From positions 1-64,000 of the forward strand of contig JALJCQ010000004.1 in the NCBI GenBank assembly GCA_023091665.1: a DNA stretch of 64,000 bases, in the 5' to 3' direction. This stretch comes from Pythium myriotylum (lineage: Eukaryota; Oomycota; Peronosporomycetes; Pythiales; Pythiaceae). Shown here one piece after another: positions 31,453-43,769 of the stretch (its first letter is position 1; every line of letters starts with the position of its first letter). Both the position numbers and the translations under genes were made by a program. A model generated the notes under the pieces. That model saw only the letters and a program-made list of their open reading frames with translations. It searched no databases and was not told where the DNA came from.

Positions 31453-32134
31453 AGCCTGGACCACCCCGGACACGGGTGACCGTGCCCTTCCAGCGCGCGA
31501 GAACGTGTTTAGCCTTGCTGCTACCCACTCATTCGGAACCATGCCACAGAGTATGGGGTCGTGCAGTGAAGGCTCACGGAGCGGCTGGCTTGGGATGATC
31601 CCCCTCGAAAGGGTAACAGCGAACGCTTGGCATGTTGCGAGCAAATTCAAGAATGGCCGCCCGGATCGTGCACTATCTGTCTACAACCCAGCCCCGACCC
31701 TCAACCCCAAACCCTACCCTAAACCCTAACCCAGACGAAAATTTCGGCCAACCCAGTCGAAAAGTTTGTCGAAGGTTCGAGAACGTTCGACCGAACATTC
31801 GAGACTATTCCCGAGAATGTTCGAGAATGTTCAACCCAGGACGTCGAATATTCTCACGTGTCTCAAGACCCCAGCAGCACAGACACGCAGACCCAGAACA
31901 CTCAAGTTCCTGTCCAGCCCTAGAACCCAGAAGCGTAGGACTCTAGCGTAGGACTTTAGCGTAGGCACCCGGGGGCGAGGTCGGCGGTCTTCCTCAGTTT
32001 TCAATTTTCCACTCAGCACGAAGACGCCCACCGACGAAGACATCAAGTCGAAAGAGCCCCTGCATCTGTAATAGAGCAACTCTTTGGGTCGTAGTTTCCC
32101 TGACCAAGTCTTTGCAAGTCACTTCAAGCCTCTC

Positions 32135-32198
32135 TAAACCCTAAACCCTAAACCCTAAACCCTAAACCCTAAACCCTAAACCCTAAACCCTAAACCCT
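32135..32198. repeat. Interstitial telomere tract 3
   Basis: About nine AAACCCT repeats between unit 9 and the 58-bp stub. The right boundary is ambiguous by one T (32198), which fits either side. Confidence 0.95.
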
Positions 32199-32256
32199 TG
32201 GGTCGTAGTTTCCCTGACCAAGTCTTTGCAAGTCACTTCAAGCCTCTCCAAACCCT
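32199..32256 (+). mobile_element. 58-bp 3'-terminal PLE stub
   Basis: Begins TGGGTCGTAG and ends CTCTCCAAACCCT, matching the last 58 bp of the element with one C substitution near the end. Its first base corresponds to 2234 of the array, which is the base just after the predicted hammerhead cut. It marks the innermost element insertion; unique sequence follows. Confidence 0.88.
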
Positions 32257-32885
32257 AGTGCACGCCCGCCAAACTTGGCACACGCCGTCTCCCACCGATC
32301 ACGCGCATTGGGATGGGGGCACGGAACTGCGCTTTCCACCACGGGACCCCACAACAGCCTTCGTCATTTGTGACCGAGGCTCGCCAGACTGTGTCTCACC
32401 CCACACAAAAGTGTCTGCCACACTCAATTCGCACCCCACACGTCTCCCACTTGGTACACACACGCCCACACACACCATCGATTGCGTCGTGGACCTGTCG
32501 GCCTTTGACGAACCGGAGTTGTGTTGAGGAAACCATTTCGGGTATGAAAACTTGGTTCCGATTGAGGAAGACCGTCGCATAGATTTTGTAGTCAGTGTTA
32601 GAGAGCGCTATGAGTCGGAACTCGAGCCCTGTCTGAGGTTGGCTTTTTTTTTGGTATGCAGCACACCGAGGCGACCTTTAAGATTAGAGGTAGCACATTT
32701 GCCTTGTACCATGCCGCGAAGAGCGTTGCGAGAATAGGTGCAACCGTGCTAATGTGGTCGCGATACCAGCCATTCGAGAATCCGTCCGGTCCAGTTTCTT
32801 CAAATTTAAACTATCGTATAAAATACTATATAATTTGATACAGTGAACACAACGCTCTCCAGAGCCCCCTAAACTCTGGATTTCT

Positions 32886-32903
32886 GGACATTTGAAAATG
32901 TCC
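32886..32903. repeat. Short palindrome
   Basis: GGACATTT and AAATGTCC are separated by two bases. Purpose unknown. Confidence 0.7.
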
Positions 32904-32967
32904 AAAGATTTTGGATGCATTTCAGATATTTCTTTTAAAATGTCCAGAGATTTTGGATGCATTTCAG
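32895..32967. repeat. Tandem duplication, 31-bp core, period 42 bp
   Basis: 32895-32925 and 32937-32967 match except for one base (A/G in the middle). The copies are separated by an 11-bp AT-rich spacer. Confidence 0.8.
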
Positions 32968-33430
32968 GGATCCGTCGTGGTGACGGAAGACTCTGCATAT
33001 GCTTGAACTTGGTTTCTGGTTCCAAGCTTTCCCCGCGTAATCACGTGACTATCCATTCGCGTAGATTGTGCTGTAAGCTCTTCAACTTCAAGGAAGAGTT
33101 GCCCAACGAAACGTTTAGTCTGTGATGGCTCGGGTACTGTAGTGTATAACAACTGTGTTATGAAGGAATCGCAATCGAACTGTATGGGGATCAGTGATAT
33201 GTGAAGCAGCACTAATAGTGAAGATTATCTCACGACGAGACACGTCGACAGTTGTGTCGTGAGCAAAACCCACAATCATTCACCCGATTGCATCCATTGA
33301 TCACGCGGCGCGTCACCCTGACTTTCCCAAGGATTTCTGCTTGCGCATGGCTTGCAAACTTCAAGTAGAGGCGAGCTAGTCCACTCAAACAATAACACCA
33401 TTTCTAGTTTGAAGACACACGTATCAAGAG

Positions 33431-34485
33431 ATGGTGGGCGTCTTCCACTTGCTTTCGGCAACGACGGCTGCACTCGTGCTGTTTTGCGACGCGTCTCAAT
33501 CGCCCCCGAAGGTATGGCTGCCGACTGGTGCTACCGTCACAGGCAAAGTTCAAACCAGTGTCGCTGGCACTAAAGTCAACGCCTTTCTCGGCATCCCGTA
33601 CACGGATGCGCCAGTGGGAGACAAACGTTGGCGCCAATCTACATTGAAGTACCATGTGAAGGATATCAACGCCACCGAGTACGGCAGCATTTGCTACGGT
33701 AACCCCGCCTCTGACGCGATCTCCGGTCAGCTCCCAGCGTCCGAAGACTGCTTGTTCCTGAATGTATTCACCCCTGCCGGACTCACACCGTTCTCCAAGT
33801 TGCCTGTCATGGTCTGGGTCCATGGTGGAGGCTTCGCTGCCGGTGCGGATAACCCTTACGACGGCACGAATCTCGTTGGCGCTTCGAACCAGAAGGTTAT
33901 CGTCGTGAACTTCAACTACCGGCTCGGTGCGCTCGGTTTCCTCTCAAACGAAGAGATCTTGAAGCAAGGCCAGGGCGCTAACTTTGGTCTGCGGGACCAA
34001 GAAGTTGCGTTCCAGTGGGTCAAACAGTATATTGGTGCTTTCGGCGGTAACCCCAACGACATCACGGCGTTTGCTGAAAGTGCTGGCGCCAAATCCTTTT
34101 CACTCCACCTACTCGCTCGGGAGGGCAACCAGCAGCTCTTTAAGAAGGCCATACTGCAGAGCGGCGCGTACGCGACAGCTGCGAGTACGCCATCACCAGC
34201 CATGCAGGCTAGCAACACAGCGAATATTGCGGTAGCTGTCGGCTGCGGGAATGTCCAAGGAAGTGTGCTCAGCTGCCTCCGCAAGGCCAACGCCAGTGCG
34301 ATCGGTGCAGCAAGCAACACGCTTGGGTGGGTCCCAACCGTTGACAACGTATTCCTGTACGAAGAGCCGATTCGTCGTCTTCTTGTTGGCAAGATCAGCC
34401 GCGTGCCAGCGATCATGGGCATAAACACAGACGATGGATACCTTTTCGGCGCCGACGCAGAGCTGAGCACGTGGATCCGCTCGGT
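33431..34485 (+). pseudogene. Type-B carboxylesterase, 5' part (gene split by retroelement)
   Basis: 351 in-frame residues of a COesterase-family alpha/beta hydrolase: hydrophobic signal peptide (~1-20), GIPYTDAPVGDKRW, SEDCLFLNVF, the oxyanion-hole HGGG, and FNYRLG. The nucleophile elbow reads AESAG instead of GESAG, and the usual acidic EG motif reads DDG (Asp for Glu). Homology ends at WIRSV (34485). The missing central ~35 residues lie inverted at 44698-44804 and the C-terminus at 44856-45281. The intact gene would have been ~525 aa, normal for the family. The frame runs on into the insertion until 34603, giving at best a truncated protein without the catalytic His. Confidence 0.9.
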
Positions 34486-34615
34486 AGTTCCGAATTTGCC
34501 GGCGAGTGCGCAAGCGACTTTTCGGCTCAAGACCAAGTTCTCGGGCGCAGGCTTCACGGAGCGAGCCAAACACGCGCGCGAAAGGTCGCGGAGGCGACAA
34601 TAACTTGGAGTTTGT

Positions 34616-37543
34616 ATGGGCAGCGGGAAGAAACCGCCGCCCGAGGGTGTGGGGCCTCCGACATCAAGCGCGGCGGCGACTAAGCTGAGCGCGGGTGGGA
34701 GCACCTCAAGGCCTGTGGAGACCAAATGGGTGGCAACGAGACAACCTCACGAGGAAGCGGGACGCACGGGCAAACAAGGCACTCGAGGGAAAGCAAGCCA
34801 GAAGCAGGAGGAAGGCAACGAGGCATCAGCGTCAGCGCCCCCCGGGAAATCTGAGCCACCTCGGAAAGCTTGGACTGGGGCGGAAGCGTCTCGTGCCCTC
34901 TTTGCCAAGACAGAGCAAGTGAAAGCGGCCAGGCCGACGTACCCTGATGAAGTAGAGCATGCTGATGCCTACGCGAGAGCTAGGAAGCAATACAATGTGT
35001 TCCCATTGGGTCGACAAAGGGCGCCTACAGCGGAAGAACTGCATGCTGAATTCCTGTGGCGGACTGGGGCGATTCACCTCGAAGATCTACCCGGTCACTT
35101 CAAGCAAACGCGAACAGTGAAGCAGCGTGCGCGAGCGTTGGCGTTCATGCGCAAGTGCGGATATTCAGTTCTATATCTACCTCCCCCACCTGGCTTCAAG
35201 CTTCGGCAATATGGAGCCAGATTTCAACTCAATGTCACTTTGTTGGGCATGAACGAAAATGGTGAGGTCACGGATCCAGTTGCATTGGACTTACTTGCAC
35301 ACGTCCACAGCATCCACATTGCCCAAAACTCGATTGAATTCTGGTTCGTTCGCCCCGAAGACGCGGCGAAATTCGCAGGCAAGGCTCTTCGGCTACCTGG
35401 AGGAACAGTCCAACTCCTTGCAACCGAATCATTCGCGACAGAGGACCCGGGTCACGGCTTTGACGACGTTGCCATGAAGCTGCTTTACGAAATCAAGCTC
35501 ATAGGCGGGGACAGAGAAGACGCTGAGGATATTCTCGCCATCGGCGAGCACATCTGCGCCGGTATAGAGATTGTGGACCTCAAGGCGGACAAATGCACCA
35601 CCTCTCCGGCATCGGAGGTCTTGCAAGACACTTGTTGGGCTTTCACGCTGGCATCTATGAGTGGCCCTCCGGGGCTAGCAAACGTTCGAGAGCTTGAGGT
35701 GACACTAGGAGAGAAAGAGCTCGTGTTTGGCGTGCACCAGCCACGACTGGCAAAGTTTCCCCCGTGCCCAGTTTGCCTTCATGACTGGCACACGAGGCAG
35801 AAATGCCCACACAAGGAGTCCACGTCGGAGGCAGTCGAAAAAAGGCAGCAGCTTCGGGCTCCGCGCAGGTTGGCCATCGTAGTACCAGAGCCAACAAAAT
35901 TTCCGCGCATGCCCAAGCCAGAGTCTCCGGCTGTTTATGCAGCCCAAGTGGCCCACGAGTACATCCTCCTGGAACCAGAGATGGCAAAGGCGCAAGCCAC
36001 AGTGGCAAAGCTAGCGGAGGCAGCGACGGCAGCACTGCTCGACGCCACACGTGCGCAAGCAAAACTCGAGGCCACGGAGCGCGAAGTCAAAGCCGCAACT
36101 GTGGCACGCGAAGAGGCTGCGGAAGCCGACGGAGTCGAGACTCCGAAGAAGCCGACTGACAGCACGGCAACTGATGCGAAGGCGAAGGCTCGAGAGACCA
36201 ACCTGACAGCAACGACGGCGAAGCCACAGGCGGCAGAGGCGAAGTCGACGATAGCAGCGATGAAGACGACTGAAGGGAAGACGAAGCCAAAACAATCCAA
36301 GAGCAAGGCGAGCCCAGCAGCGAAGTCGCGCGCGACGAGGCCCGGCGAAGCGGCAACTGATTCCACCAAGTCGCAAAAGGAGCAAACGTCTGCGGCCCAG
36401 AGTTTCGGTGAGCAGGAAGGAGCGATTGAACCGCAGACAGGGGTTGCGTCGGTACCGACGAACGGCCTCTCAGCCAAGGCCACCGCAGAATCGGGTGCGG
36501 ACTCTCTTCGGGCGGAAAGCAAACCGTCAGACACTCTTTCCTCACTTGGGCAACAGGATGCAGCCGACGCGGACATGGAGCTCGACGAGGAACAGTCAGA
36601 ATTCAGCAAGACTTCGCAGGTAGTGAAAATGACTGAAGCTCCAACTACCGGGGAGGTGTTCAATTATGTTCCCCCGCCGCGGCCGCGGCGGTCAAGCAAG
36701 GCGACGCTGAGGGCCAAGCGCCGCGCGGCACGAGCGCAGGAGACCGCGAGAGCGCTAGCGGAGACCATTGCAGCTGCGACGCGCACCTCGAGGAAGTCAC
36801 GAGCCACGTCCAAGACGACCGACGACAGAGCAGAGCAACCCGACACGGACTCCGACTTTGAGGATGAGCCGCCCCAGCCGACAGCACCGCAGTCCACCGC
36901 AACAGTGGACGATCAGAATGTCGGGGAGAAACGGGCCCGGGTCGCCACCATTGATGACCCGTCAGCAGCGATGGTACCCGACGAGAAACCGCCGACCCGT
37001 CAAGCCCGTGCCAACACTGCGCAGGCCACGGTCATCTCAGCGACGGCTAAGTCGCTCATCCGCGCGAAGGCAAGGGCTGCCAACGCGCGCACGGCGGCAG
37101 AAGGCGGCCCCAGGCAGCGACAGCTATCAGTCGCTCCTTTCTTGCAGCCGGCTCATGTAGGTGGCAAACAGGAAGATGCCGACATGGACCGCCGTGAAGA
37201 AGAGCCAGGACTGGAGAATCTTGCAACGATTAGCAGGGACCTCACTGAGGAGGAGTGGCGCACCATCACCTTCGATGCATTCAAGCCCCGACTCGGCCTC
37301 AGGGAAGTGGAGACGCCGACTGACGGCCACTGCCTCCAGTCTTCGGTCCACGCGATGAAGGCGGCTTCCTGTGCGGTGAAACTCCCCCACACGCGGGCCG
37401 TGAGATCTGAGAGATCAACTATTGGAGGAAAGGTATCGCGCCGCATCTCAGCTCGGCTTTGGCAACGCTGGTTGCTAACGGATCTATCGCGCTCGCGGAT
37501 GCCAGCCATTCTTTCTTGGGCACGGCCGAGGTTGATGACATGA
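34616..37543 (+). pseudogene. LINE ORF1: nucleic-acid-binding (CCHC) protein running into an OTU-like motif
   Basis: Begins at an ATG and stays open for 975 codons. The N-terminal ~330 residues look globular. A C-x2-C-x4-H-x4-C knuckle (CPVCLHDWHTRQKC) lies near 35766-35810. A long Ala/Lys/Thr-rich coiled, low-complexity region follows (~36000-37100). Near the end PTDGHCLQSSVHAM (about 37317-37360) matches the OTU catalytic Asp/Cys signature. The remaining tail after ~37400 is out of frame, and the true continuation is in the frame at 37459-37840. Confidence 0.75.
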
Positions 37544-37956
37544 CGGTCCCTCGCATCATCGAGCACCTCAAACTTGACGCGGCCAAGACCAGCTACACAC
37601 CAGCAAGTGAGCGTTTTTGGGGAACCGGTTTCCATATCATGGCTCTAGTCCATTGGTGCAGGGAGCCGGTATACGTCCTTAGCGTGGTGGGACCTGCGAC
37701 GGCGGATAGAGCGTGGGAAATGATTGTGCGGAGATACTACTACAAGCCGGCTGACGACGGAGTTGGCACGGAGACACTGTCAGTTGCTGAGACAGTGGCT
37801 CAACTCAAGCTTTACAAACTCAAGAAGGTTCTCCCGCTCCTGCTAGTGTTGCGACACAAAACGGACGCAGGAACGCGTCGCATTTCCAGGCCCTCCGTGT
37901 CCCCGAAGAACATTATGCGGAATGGTCCGGTCGCAAGGCACGAGCCACGGCGATGA
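37459..37956 (+). pseudogene. LINE OTU-like protease, C-terminal part (frameshifted)
   Basis: Contains FWGTGFHIMALVHWCREPVYVLSV, which resembles the OTU core strand region just before the catalytic His, in a different frame from the Cys motif 100 bp upstream. One indel near 37400 explains the break. A second shift near 37840 leads to the next frame. OTU proteases cleave ubiquitin chains; a role in element biology is unproven. Confidence 0.6.
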
Positions 37957-39443
37957 AAGACCGCCTAGCGGAGATTGTCGCCATCATCGAGGCTGGCCTC
38001 ACGCACACGCCGGAGGAGTACAACTTCACGCCCACATCCAGTCGAGGAGCCCCGGAATCAGCTTCGGAGTACCTGCCGAGCTCACAGGAGGCGACTTCAG
38101 GCAGCATGGCGGCACCCGTGGCGCTCCTTGGCGAGACCGACCGAGACCCAAGTTTTGCAGGTCTAGCCGGCGAGGTAGCGTCGGATCAGCCGCAGGCGGT
38201 GCCGGAAGGTTCACCTGACTGCGCAGCACCAGAGACCGCGCCACCAGTGATTGACCTGGTAACCCCAAGCTCGGAAGAGACGCCAGAGCCTGAGCAGCCG
38301 CACCAGGTCCCGCCCGCCACAACAGGCGGCGACCAGACGCACGATGAACACCGTGATGCGACCGATATTGCACTGCCCAGCTCAGCGCAGGAACAAGCCC
38401 ACGAGCGGCCACAGGAGACGACAGCGCTGGAGGTCCAGCTCCCGGCGCTTGGTAGTACTGCCACGATGCATGGAGGGACGGAAGCACCGGCAACAAGAAC
38501 CCCGTCGTTCAGCATTGCTGTCAGTCTAGCCCTCGACGCTTCGCCTTCCACTCTGTTCAGTGAGGCCGCCACCTCCCAACCATCAGGGGCGCCAAGTCTT
38601 AGCTCACCGGCCACACCCGTGGAGGAGGCTCACCTGCGCGTCCTGATGGAGCGGCTGGAGTCGACGACTCCTATTCCGCACGACGACCCCCGCGCACGTA
38701 TCTTGACCCAAGCTACGACGGCTAATCGACTAGCCTACGTGGCGTGGAGGCGCCAATTACCCGCGGCAGAGCGTACGGCGGTTGGACATCTGGAGTCACT
38801 GGTCGAAGCTGCCAGCAATCTCAAGGATGACGGGGTCACAATGGCTCTTATAGCTCGAGCCATCCCGTACCCACAGGTATGGCTGGCTACACTTCCGGAC
38901 GAGGACATCGTGAGGATTGGGCAATCACTATCGACAACCGGTACCGTTCAGATGTTACACAGACTGGCATCCGATTCACGAATGCCTCAGCCTGCTCAGG
39001 AATATTGTAATGAATGGGCGGCGGCAATTGCGGTGACATCACCACTCGGGACTCAGATTCGTCTCTCCAGAAACATCGAGCGTTGGGCACGGCTGCGGCT
39101 TCTCATTCCCAAACATGGTCCCCGGATCCCGGTAGATGCAGAATTCTCTGGACGATTCCTCACGGAGCTAGACTGGTTCCGGCTTCTCACTTTGTTGGTC
39201 TCCCTGCCAGAGCATCTCCCTCGGCGATTCAGAACAGTTCCGATGCCGCAATTATGTGACGGGCTCGCTATGTGGCTACTGAACGCCAACAACATTGATT
39301 ACACCGCGGCTGTGGCCAAAGCGGTCACCAACAGAGACTGGGAGGCGCTCGGACTCCTATTCGCAGACGACGACCCAGTTCCCTCGGCGACGAAGGCGTC
39401 ATGTGCCAACAAGCCTGGAGTATCCCCGGCAGCTCGCGCGTGA
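37953..39443 (+). pseudogene. LINE linker ORF, function unknown
   Basis: 496-codon frame (in-frame homology probably begins near 37840). The first half is Ala/Pro/Glu-rich and low-complexity. The second half (~38620 onward) is more structured, with no recognised domain. It may be the C-terminal half of ORF1 or the N-terminal part of ORF2. Confidence 0.55.
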
Positions 39444-41232
39444 GCGGTGGAGGGAGCTCCGGACCGCAGTTAAGGGCGTCCCACGGACGCTCTCCCCGTA
39501 TGGTCCCTCCGCGCCATACGGGGCTCGAACCGCCAGTGGAATTTCTAACTACTATGCGGTTCTGGCTGCGGACAGCGACGACGACGACGAGGCATGCGAG
39601 TGGCGCGCCCCCTGGCAATCCGAGTCCTCGTTGTCACAAGCTCCTAAGGCATGGACGTCGACCCGACCTCGGGAAAAGTCGACCCGGCTGGACAGAGCGG
39701 TTCGGACGCTCATCATCCATACACAGAACCTAAATGGCATAGGACCACTTGCATCGGCACGAGAATGGTTGAACAGCACGCGCACAACTGAGGACAATCG
39801 CCGTCCGGACGTCATCTTCTGGCAGGATCATCGGGCTAATCAAGCTTGGGCAGAACAGTTAGCAGCAATATACAGGAACGGATGGGGCTACAAGGACATG
39901 GACGAAGCGCCAGCCACCATGTATTGGAACGAAGCGACGGAACGGGCAGGCGGAGTCGCTATTCTGCTTCCACCGAATTCAACCGTAACCAACGTCAAGG
40001 AGCTGTGGAGGGACAAATGGACTGGTGATTTCATGGCGTTTACTGGGGTTTTTGACAATAGACCGATCACTCTCATCAACATTTACGGTCCCAGGCTTAA
40101 GGTTGCACGGGAGGCGCTCTTTCGAAGAATTAGACAACTTGGCAAGCCAACGGGACTCGTCGTGGTGGGCGGGGATTTTAACTGCATCCTCGACCCGGCG
40201 ATGGATAGAAGCCGCATATCTAGTCGTGGCGACGGATCAGACGAACTCAATCTCCTTACAGCGGCTTGGGATCTTACGGACGCCATCGCGCCCACGCTGC
40301 TCGAGGTAAACTCTGATCCTCAGAGGAGGCGGTTCTACGCAGACCATCACACCTACCGATACACGCACGGGAACACCTTGGAGTCCAGCAGACTCGACCG
40401 GTTCTACATCAGCACATCCGATATCAAGCGGCTCCACGCAGTTACCGTGACGCCCCCACCGTGTCCCAGTGACCACGATGCAGTCAGGCTTATATTAACA
40501 GAGGTAACTCTCCCCGCTAGACGGCATCGGCGACGCAAGCGAGAAATCCGGTATCCGCTCCCGGGCGGCTGCCAAGACCTAGTCGAGGCCGTATCAGCAG
40601 CTGAGATCGCCAACGCCCATCATGAGCTAGCCCGGTTAGACGCAGCGGAGAGCGCGCAGCGGTGGGACCCCATCAAGATCCTGTTCCGCAAATGCGTCCT
40701 CACCACCATTGCCTCGTACCGCCAGGGTGTCACCAGAGCACACCGAAGGCGAGCGCGCAGACTCCGAGCGGCGCTTAGACAGGCGCAGGCGGCAGCGGCA
40801 GGCACAGCAGCACCAGTCGTAGCAACTCTCGACGGCATCACGGACGCTCTGAGGAACGTAACGATCGATCCACTGCACAAGGCCAGGGCCATTCGAGAGG
40901 AAATCATCCAGCAAAGTCAAGCCAGCCTGGCGCGTCGGGAACGCCGGACATTTGCTAAATACGCCGGGCACCACGCTGATGTACTTCGCGCATTCTTCCA
41001 GCGGGTCCGCATCCGTCTGCCGGCAAGTGCGACGCGACTACCGGCGGCACCGGATCGACCAGAAAACCCAGCCGAACGCAACGCCAGCGACTGGAAAGGC
41101 ATCGCCCAACGAGGTTCGCTCCCCCCACAATTCCAAGACGAGCTTTTCCGGTCACTTCATGCCCCGAAATGTCAAGCCTCTCCCTCCGGGCTTGACACCC
41201 TTTCTCTGAGGCCGAGATCGCCGCAGCGCTGA
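39295..41232 (+). pseudogene. LINE APE-type endonuclease and N-terminal RT linker
   Basis: APE fold motifs in order: HTQNLNG, VIFWQDH (catalytic Glu position is Asp), NIYGP, VVGGDFNCILDP, SRLDRFYIS and PSDHDAV. It nicks target DNA for target-primed reverse transcription. The first ~130 residues are low-complexity and may not be native. Homology continues to ~41205, where a frameshift moves the RT to the next frame. Confidence 0.82.
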
Positions 41233-43769
41233 AGGCTTGTCCACGAGGAAAAGCGGCCGGACCTGATGGGCTTCCAAACGACTGGTATCGTGACAATGCC
41301 ACAACGCTTATTCCGTTACTCACGCTCCTTTTTAATCAATGGTTCGAGGCAGCGGCCCTGCCAGCAAGCTTTAGACAAGCCGCAATAGTGTGCATCCCAA
41401 AGAAAGCGCGCCCGGAGACTGGATTAGATTTTCGCCCGATTGCTTTGCTCAACACTGATTATAAGATCTACTCCAGGGTTCTTCTCAATCGCATCGCGCG
41501 GCAAGTACCGGCCCTTGTTTCTCCCACGCAGTTCGGTTTTGTGGCAGGCAGGCAGGTCCACGACGCAGTAGATGTTTGGACGGCACTCCAAGCTCTTGTC
41601 AAGGATGGCCGCGCTCCAGCCACAGCGATGGCCGTGCTTCTAGACTTTGCCAAGGCATATGACACCCTCGATCGGCGGTTTCTCACACTTGCTCTCCGTA
41701 GACTCCGCTTTCCACGCCAGCTCGTGGCGGCCATTGAGGACATGCACGTTGCGACCACGGCGCAATATGTCGTGGACGATTTTATATCCAGGGATCACGA
41801 CATTCTTAATGGCATTCGCCAAGGCTGCCCTCTGGCACCTGTCCTCTTTATCATCGCGGTGTACGTGCTTTACGACATGATCGCTGCAGATACCGACATC
41901 CGGGGGGTGATTCTCCCGCAGGGTACTGAGGTCAAAGCTGTGGGATTCGCCGATGACACTACCGTGTACCTGGCCCACCCGAACGGGGCCAGTCGACTGG
42001 CAAAGGTCCTCGACATGTTTGCTCAAGCCTCCGGACTCGTCGTCAATGTATCCAAATGTCAAGCGCTGCATTTATCAGAACGCGACCAGCCCCCAATCAC
42101 CGGTGCATTTAACTTTCCGCTCCTTGCGACTGACGAACTGGCGCGGCTGTTAGGAGCTCATATCTCCAGCCGCCCCAATTCTCCACAGGTATGGGCGACG
42201 GCGCTACAGCAGCTAAGGACCCGCCTCCATCTCGCGCAAATAAAGACAACGGACCTATTGCAAAGAGTCCTGATTGCTCAAGCTATCATCGTCCCAAAGA
42301 TCCTCTTTGTTGGGAGGCATGACTGGCCGACGGCAGCCCGCATCGACCAGCTTCAGCGCCACATTCACAATTACGTCTGGCACGGGGTGTTTGTCGAGAG
42401 ATGCCCAGGCAAGCGAGCGTGGATGAGCAAGTCGGCCGCATCTCGCAGGCAGAAAGCAGGTGGGCTCGGCGTTCCCGACCTGGCAGTTGAGTTCAAGCGG
42501 CTGAGCGTCACCGTTCTCGAGCGCTGGAGCCAGCGCGCAAACGGGTTTCGCAGCGAGATTGGCCACATTCTACTATCCTCCGCCGGGGCACGTGGCTGGG
42601 CGCCGACTCCATCGCGTCTAATCTCCCCGCCCACCCCGCGTCTGGAAACAACGCTCGCATCTACGGGTCAGAAGATCTCCACCTTCCTAAGTGTGCAAGC
42701 GAGAACCCAGGCCGAGTCTGACCAGATCCAGGCCCTTTTACCTGCGCTCCGGTCGACTGACCACAGGATCCGTGGATGGGAGAACGACTGGTACAAGTGT
42801 GACTACTCGGCACATCGACCGGCTTTACTCAACCTTCGCCGACTCCAGGAGTCCACCCACGGGTTTTTCGATTTCTACAGCTTATTGACGGCGAAGTTAG
42901 CTGGGGACGACATCCTCCTACTCTCCTCAGGATTGCCTGCCACCACCGCCACTTTCCGGGTCGTGGCCCTCCCAGGCGACTCCGTCAGCGATGCGATCGA
43001 GATCCTACCCAGCCCTCCTCACTGCGTGAAGTTCCGGAGCAAAAGGTGCGCCTTCCCGTTGAACAAAAGGGAGGTTGAGCAATTTCGCCTCCTGTGTGAC
43101 GCCTTGGTAGCCAACTATCCGGCCATCTTGGGTCTCCACGACGACGAAGATATGGTACGGGTCTCTCCTGCGACGACGGACGTGTGGCGCCTCATCAGGG
43201 ATCACCACGGCATCTCTCTCGCATGGGAGCCCACTCCCAATGCTCGCCAGCACCTCGGTCTGGTGAGCACCCTGGATGACGTCAACAAGCTGGTGCGACA
43301 GACCATCGGGGACCAGGCAGCGCGGGCGCTTCCTCATCCATGGCTAGCCTACGCGAGGTACATCTGGCGCCCCGAGACCCCCCTCCAGAAGACCGAGATC
43401 AAAGCACGGCTTGGAGTTCGGGATGGTGCCCAGGCCTCTCAGGAGGATGAGGCCAGGGCGACCAAGCTTCATGTTGAGGACGCGCACATCGGACAAGCAC
43501 TCTCTCAGCTCACCTGGAAGGAGATCGACCGCCTCCCGGCATCAACTTCAGGACAACGATTGCTCTTCCGCAAACTTAAGGCAGGGCGCATCTCAGGATG
43601 GGACCGTCTACATCTACGCCACGGTTGCCCGCACTGCCCAGCCGCCGAGGACGGCGGCCTCATCAAGCACATCTTCTGGAGCTGCCCCATGGCTCAAGTC
43701 CTTTGGGCAAGACTCCAGCTCCCGTGGAGGGCTCCGAGACGACTGGGATCGGGACGTCGCAGGCGTTAA
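41205..43769 (+). pseudogene. LINE reverse transcriptase
   Basis: In-frame from AALKACPRGKAAGPDG: PKKARPETGLDFRPIALL, motif A LLDFAKAYDTLDR, motif B GIRQGCPLAPVLF, and motif C GFADDTTV. A zinc-knuckle CPHCPAAEDGGLIKHIFWSC is near the end. The frame shifts at ~43740 and the last residues are out of frame. It encodes all catalytic Asp residues but is cut off from its endonuclease and RNase H by frameshifts. Confidence 0.87.

Larger units (their letters stand above)
28739..32142 (+). mobile_element. Nearly complete, 5'-truncated and diverged telomeric PLE (unit 9)
   Basis: It lacks the leader and about the first 39 codons of ORF1. It carries the most differences from the array: several amino-acid substitutions, a 3-bp in-frame deletion in ORF2, an altered heat-shock-type box (GACTATTC at about 31802) and a shortened internal telomeric tract. 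This fits the oldest of the long copies. Confidence 0.93.
32257..33430. other. Subtelomeric spacer, no supported gene
   Basis: Only short frames without recognisable motifs or ATG-initiated conserved protein. AT-rich around 32800-32970. Contains the palindrome and short duplication listed separately. The last ~100 bp should hold the promoter of the esterase at 33431. Confidence 0.6.

Noticed and set aside
1..32256. CRISPR-like or satellite array
   Set aside because: The short repeats are telomeric and the long ones are a coding retroelement; there are no spacers.
32198..32582. Two ~90-110-codon frames after the stub
   Set aside because: Overlapping frames in a His/Pro/Thr-rich stretch, one starting at TTG inside the retroelement stub; no homology visible.
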